A DNA stretch of 37,499 nucleotides from Pseudomonadota bacterium (GTDB lineage Bacteria; Pseudomonadota; Alphaproteobacteria; Paracaedibacterales; JAKBAR01): positions 1 to 37,499 of the forward strand of contig JAKBAR010000008.1 in assembly GCA_021808925.1 (NCBI GenBank), in the 5' to 3' direction. Shown here one piece after another: positions 35,300 through 37,499 of the stretch (its first letter is position 1; the number at the start of each line of letters is the position of its first letter). A model generated the notes under the pieces. The model was not told where the DNA came from and did no database searches. It saw only the letters and a list, made by a program, of their open reading frames with translations. The position numbers were made by a program, and so were the translations under genes.

Positions 35300-37499
35300 C
35301 TACCAGTGCCACTCAAAGCGTGCCACAACAGCATTGGATGTGTGATAGCGTTGAAGCGTTGAGGTCACACCAAGGAGTGTTTTAAACTTCTTATCAACGT
35401 TAAAAACACTTGCGTACAAGGTAAAGTAAGTCGCTGCACGACCAAAACCTCGCGTAGGCACGGACATCGTTTGGGCAAGACCGGATGTTAAACTGACATT
35501 GCCTGTACCGCCATTATTGCTTGTACCCGTTTCATAGCCTTGCTCCACAATACCTGTAATTTTCCACTCATAAGCACCGTTGCTTGTGGTCCACTTGCGC
35601 CTCAGACCAATACCTGCATAAGGCTCAAGAGAGTGGGTATTGCGTCGCGCATAGCGTTGGTTATAGATCCCCGCATTTGTTTCTGAAAACCCTGAACGCG
35701 AGATAAATCCTCCGCTCACACCAACGCTTGGACGAACAGAAAACCCATTTTTCATAGGAAAGACCCAGGATGTTAAAAAGTTCCCCATTAACGCACTGCT
35801 ATTTAAGCTTCCCTTGGCGAGATAAAGTGATCCGGGGGTTGGGCTACCATAACGTTTGGAATGGAGACGTGTGTAAAAACCATTCACGTTAAGATCATAG
35901 CGCCCATTCGATAAAAACTCTTTGGAATGATAAACGCCTAAGGATGTTGTATTGCTTGACACTTTTGTATTAAATGATGTTGAACCAGGAAGACGTTGCT
36001 GACCTAAACCTGCACTCGCTGTAATACCAACAACCCAGCGCCCTGCAAGCGAGCGACGCTCGAGCCCCATCGCAGCCCCTTCAAAGCGGTCTTTAGAGTG
36101 AACGCGTGTATTAATATTTCTCGTGTTCCCTTGGATATAGTAAGGGGAAATCCAAAAACCATGTTCACGGTTTTCACTCACAATAGGACCATTCTCTGCA
36201 AGGGCTTGAAGGACTGATTCTTTTGTATCTTTTGAGGATGATGCTATGGATTGATGGGTTAAATGGGTGACGCCCGTTGCTTGGAAGCGGTTATGTGGTG
36301 TTGTTTTTCCTCTTGAATTAAAACTAAGTTTATTAAAGTTGAATGCTGATCCAGGATCAGAAGTCCATGCTCCTGAGAGAGGAAGGCTTGATGTTAAATT
36401 TGTCATGTTATCGTTAATACCACCGCTAGGATCAGAAAGTGTTGCCAAATTTGCTGGTGCTGTAGCTGTCAGTGTTATGACACCTCCTACACCACTTCCA
36501 TAGTTAATGCCTAATACTTCAGCAAAACCAATAGGTTGGATCGCCGCAAAATTACCGGTAAGATTACCCCCATAGGATGCGATTGTATACGTTCCACCAG
36601 AAGCTGGAACTGTTCCATCTGTCTCGACAGCAAGGGTGCTTCCTGTCACTATAAGATTTCCAGATGCCATAATTTCTCCTGACGTGCTATTGCCGGAAAG
36701 TCCTACTTCATAGGTGGATCCAGAGCTCAATGTAACATTCGCACCTTGGGTTACGCCATATCCACCAAGTGTTGCACCACTACTGACAGTGATGTTACCT
36801 GTTGTAGAGAAAGTTGAGGTCCCATGCGTCGAGTCGCCCACAAGAAGGCTGCCTCCTGTAACAGAAACAGCCGCTGCTCCCACACTTGACGACCCATTAA
36901 GCGTTAACGTTCCAGTCGTTGCTTTTGTAAAACTAGCCATACTGCCAAAACCGCCTGAATAGGTTCCGCCATTAACGATAAGGCCATTGGTACCGCCACT
37001 GAAGCTACCCATAGATCCTGTAAGATTTTGAATCGTAAGTGCGCCCGTCATACCTGAAAAAGTAAGGGTGCCATCATTTTGAAGATTGGGAACAGACGTT
37101 GCAGTCGTATTTGTAAAAGTCATCCCTCCTTGATTGAGATAAAGCCCTGTTCCTGCAAGCGTACCGCTATTGAAAAATGCGCCACCCGTCTGGTTAGTAA
37201 ATGCGCCATTGTTGGTCAATGTCCCAGAATTGGTAAATGTTGCAGCATTCGTGTTGGTCACAGTGCCACTTGTATTGATGGTTAAGATACTTGTGCTATT
37301 AAAAATACCTTGGTTAAGAATGGCCCCTGTGCCATTCGTTATTATCGTTCCGTTGTTTGTAATCGTTGCTGTGCTATCATTTTTAAGGGTTGCACCGGTA
37401 TTAATATTAAATGCTGTACTTGCGTTGGTGATGGTATATGGAGCGCTCGTACCTGTGTTCGCATTTTCAAAAGTGCCACTATTGATATTAACAGTATCC
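35300..37499 (-). CDS. Autotransporter (type Va), 5' end outside the window
   Basis: The open frame continues to the right edge without a stop, so about 733 C-terminal residues are visible and the signal peptide is missing. An apparent GTG start at 37261 is internal; the upstream codons carry the same T-N-x-G repeats (ATITNNGTIITNGTGAILNQG). The passenger is a beta-helix type with NSGTLTNNGAFTNQTGG turns and ends with the typical GSTLAVETDG..GTYTIASYGG linker region. From about 300 residues before the end comes the outer-membrane beta-barrel (FWISPYYIQGN.., WVVGITASAGLG.., LEPYAGIGLRRKW), finishing in Trp (FEWHW) as barrels do. It is probably a surface adhesin or secreted passenger. It converges on the RTX-like adhesin. 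Confidence 0.9.
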   Translation of the reverse strand, partial: DTVNINSGTFENANTGTSAPYTITNASTAFNINTGATLKNDSTATITNNGTIITNGTGAILNQGIFNSTSILTINTSGTVTNTNAATFTNSGTLTNNGAFTNQTGGAFFNSGTLAGTGLYLNQGGMTFTNTTATSVPNLQNDGTLTFSGMTGALTIQNLTGSMGSFSGGTNGLIVNGGTYSGGFGSMASFTKATTGTLTLNGSSSVGAAAVSVTGGSLLVGDSTHGTSTFSTTGNITVSSGATLGGYGVTQGANVTLSSGSTYEVGLSGNSTSGEIMASGNLIVTGSTLAVETDGTVPASGGTYTIASYGGNLTGNFAAIQPIGFAEVLGINYGSGVGGVITLTATAPANLATLSDPSGGINDNMTNLTSSLPLSGAWTSDPGSAFNFNKLSFNSRGKTTPHNRFQATGVTHLTHQSIASSSKDTKESVLQALAENGPIVSENREHGFWISPYYIQGNTRNINTRVHSKDRFEGAAMGLERRSLAGRWVVGITASAGLGQQRLPGSTSFNTKVSSNTTSLGVYHSKEFLSNGRYDLNVNGFYTRLHSKRYGSPTPGSLYLAKGSLNSSALMGNFLTSWVFPMKNGFSVRPSVGVSGGFISRSGFSETNAGIYNQRYARRNTHSLEPYAGIGLRRKWTTSNGAYEWKITGIVEQGYETGTSNNGGTGNVSLTSGLAQTMSVPTRGFGRAATYFTLYASVFNVDKKFKTLLGVTSTLQRYHTSNAVVARFEWHW

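Overview
The window reads as a chromosomal segment of an AT-rich alphaproteobacterium with a host-associated lifestyle. GroES/GroEL under a CIRCE operator, LpxC, an alphaproteobacterial-type SCO1, an infA-rng pair and a GlpC/HdrB-like Fe-S protein are all typical of that class. Many signal-peptide proteins of unknown function, secreted leucine-rich-repeat and ADP-ribosylglycohydrolase-like proteins, and two large surface proteins resemble what is seen in Holosporales-type protist endosymbionts. The order-level placement is an inference and not proven here. I see no rRNA, tRNA, CRISPR array, transposase or prophage gene.

Layout. 1-4981: RimI-like acetyltransferase and HIT protein (leftward), DUF374 acyltransferase, SCO1 copper chaperone, a degenerate EAL-domain protein, and a solitary flhB. 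5071-10923: an orphan secreted coiled-coil protein, phenylalanine 4-hydroxylase, a short RNase G with infA, and a 752-residue exported protein whose C-terminal half carries the motif set of the ADP-ribosylglycohydrolase (DraG/ARH) family. 11216-13342: groES-groEL with terminator, promoter and CIRCE operator. 13581-18008: a uracil phosphoribosyltransferase with a signal-peptide-like N-terminal extension, an orphan secreted helical protein, mltG and gmk. 18032-23639: an LRR gene remnant, then a leftward run of dsbD, secreted LRR protein, ettA and secreted polysaccharide deacetylase. 23773-30625: pepF, a 483-base non-coding stretch, lpxC, a membrane protein with a Pro/Gln-rich tail, gpsA and the Fe-S protein. 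30816-37499: a 1470-residue repetitive VCBS/RTX-like adhesin faces an autotransporter tail-to-tail; the autotransporter's 5' end lies outside the window.

How it fits together. Envelope functions are scattered through the window (DUF374 acyltransferase, LpxC, MltG, DsbD, SCO1, polysaccharide deacetylase, autotransporter and adhesin), mixed with housekeeping genes (GroESL, IF-1, EttA, Gmk, GpsA). Between them sit single exported genes that look like accessory or host-interaction cargo. The strongest candidate for something undescribed is the exported ADP-ribosylglycohydrolase-like protein at 8665-10923. The secretory-looking Upp at 13581-14333 is second. Both calls rest on motif reading by eye and need profile searches and structure prediction.
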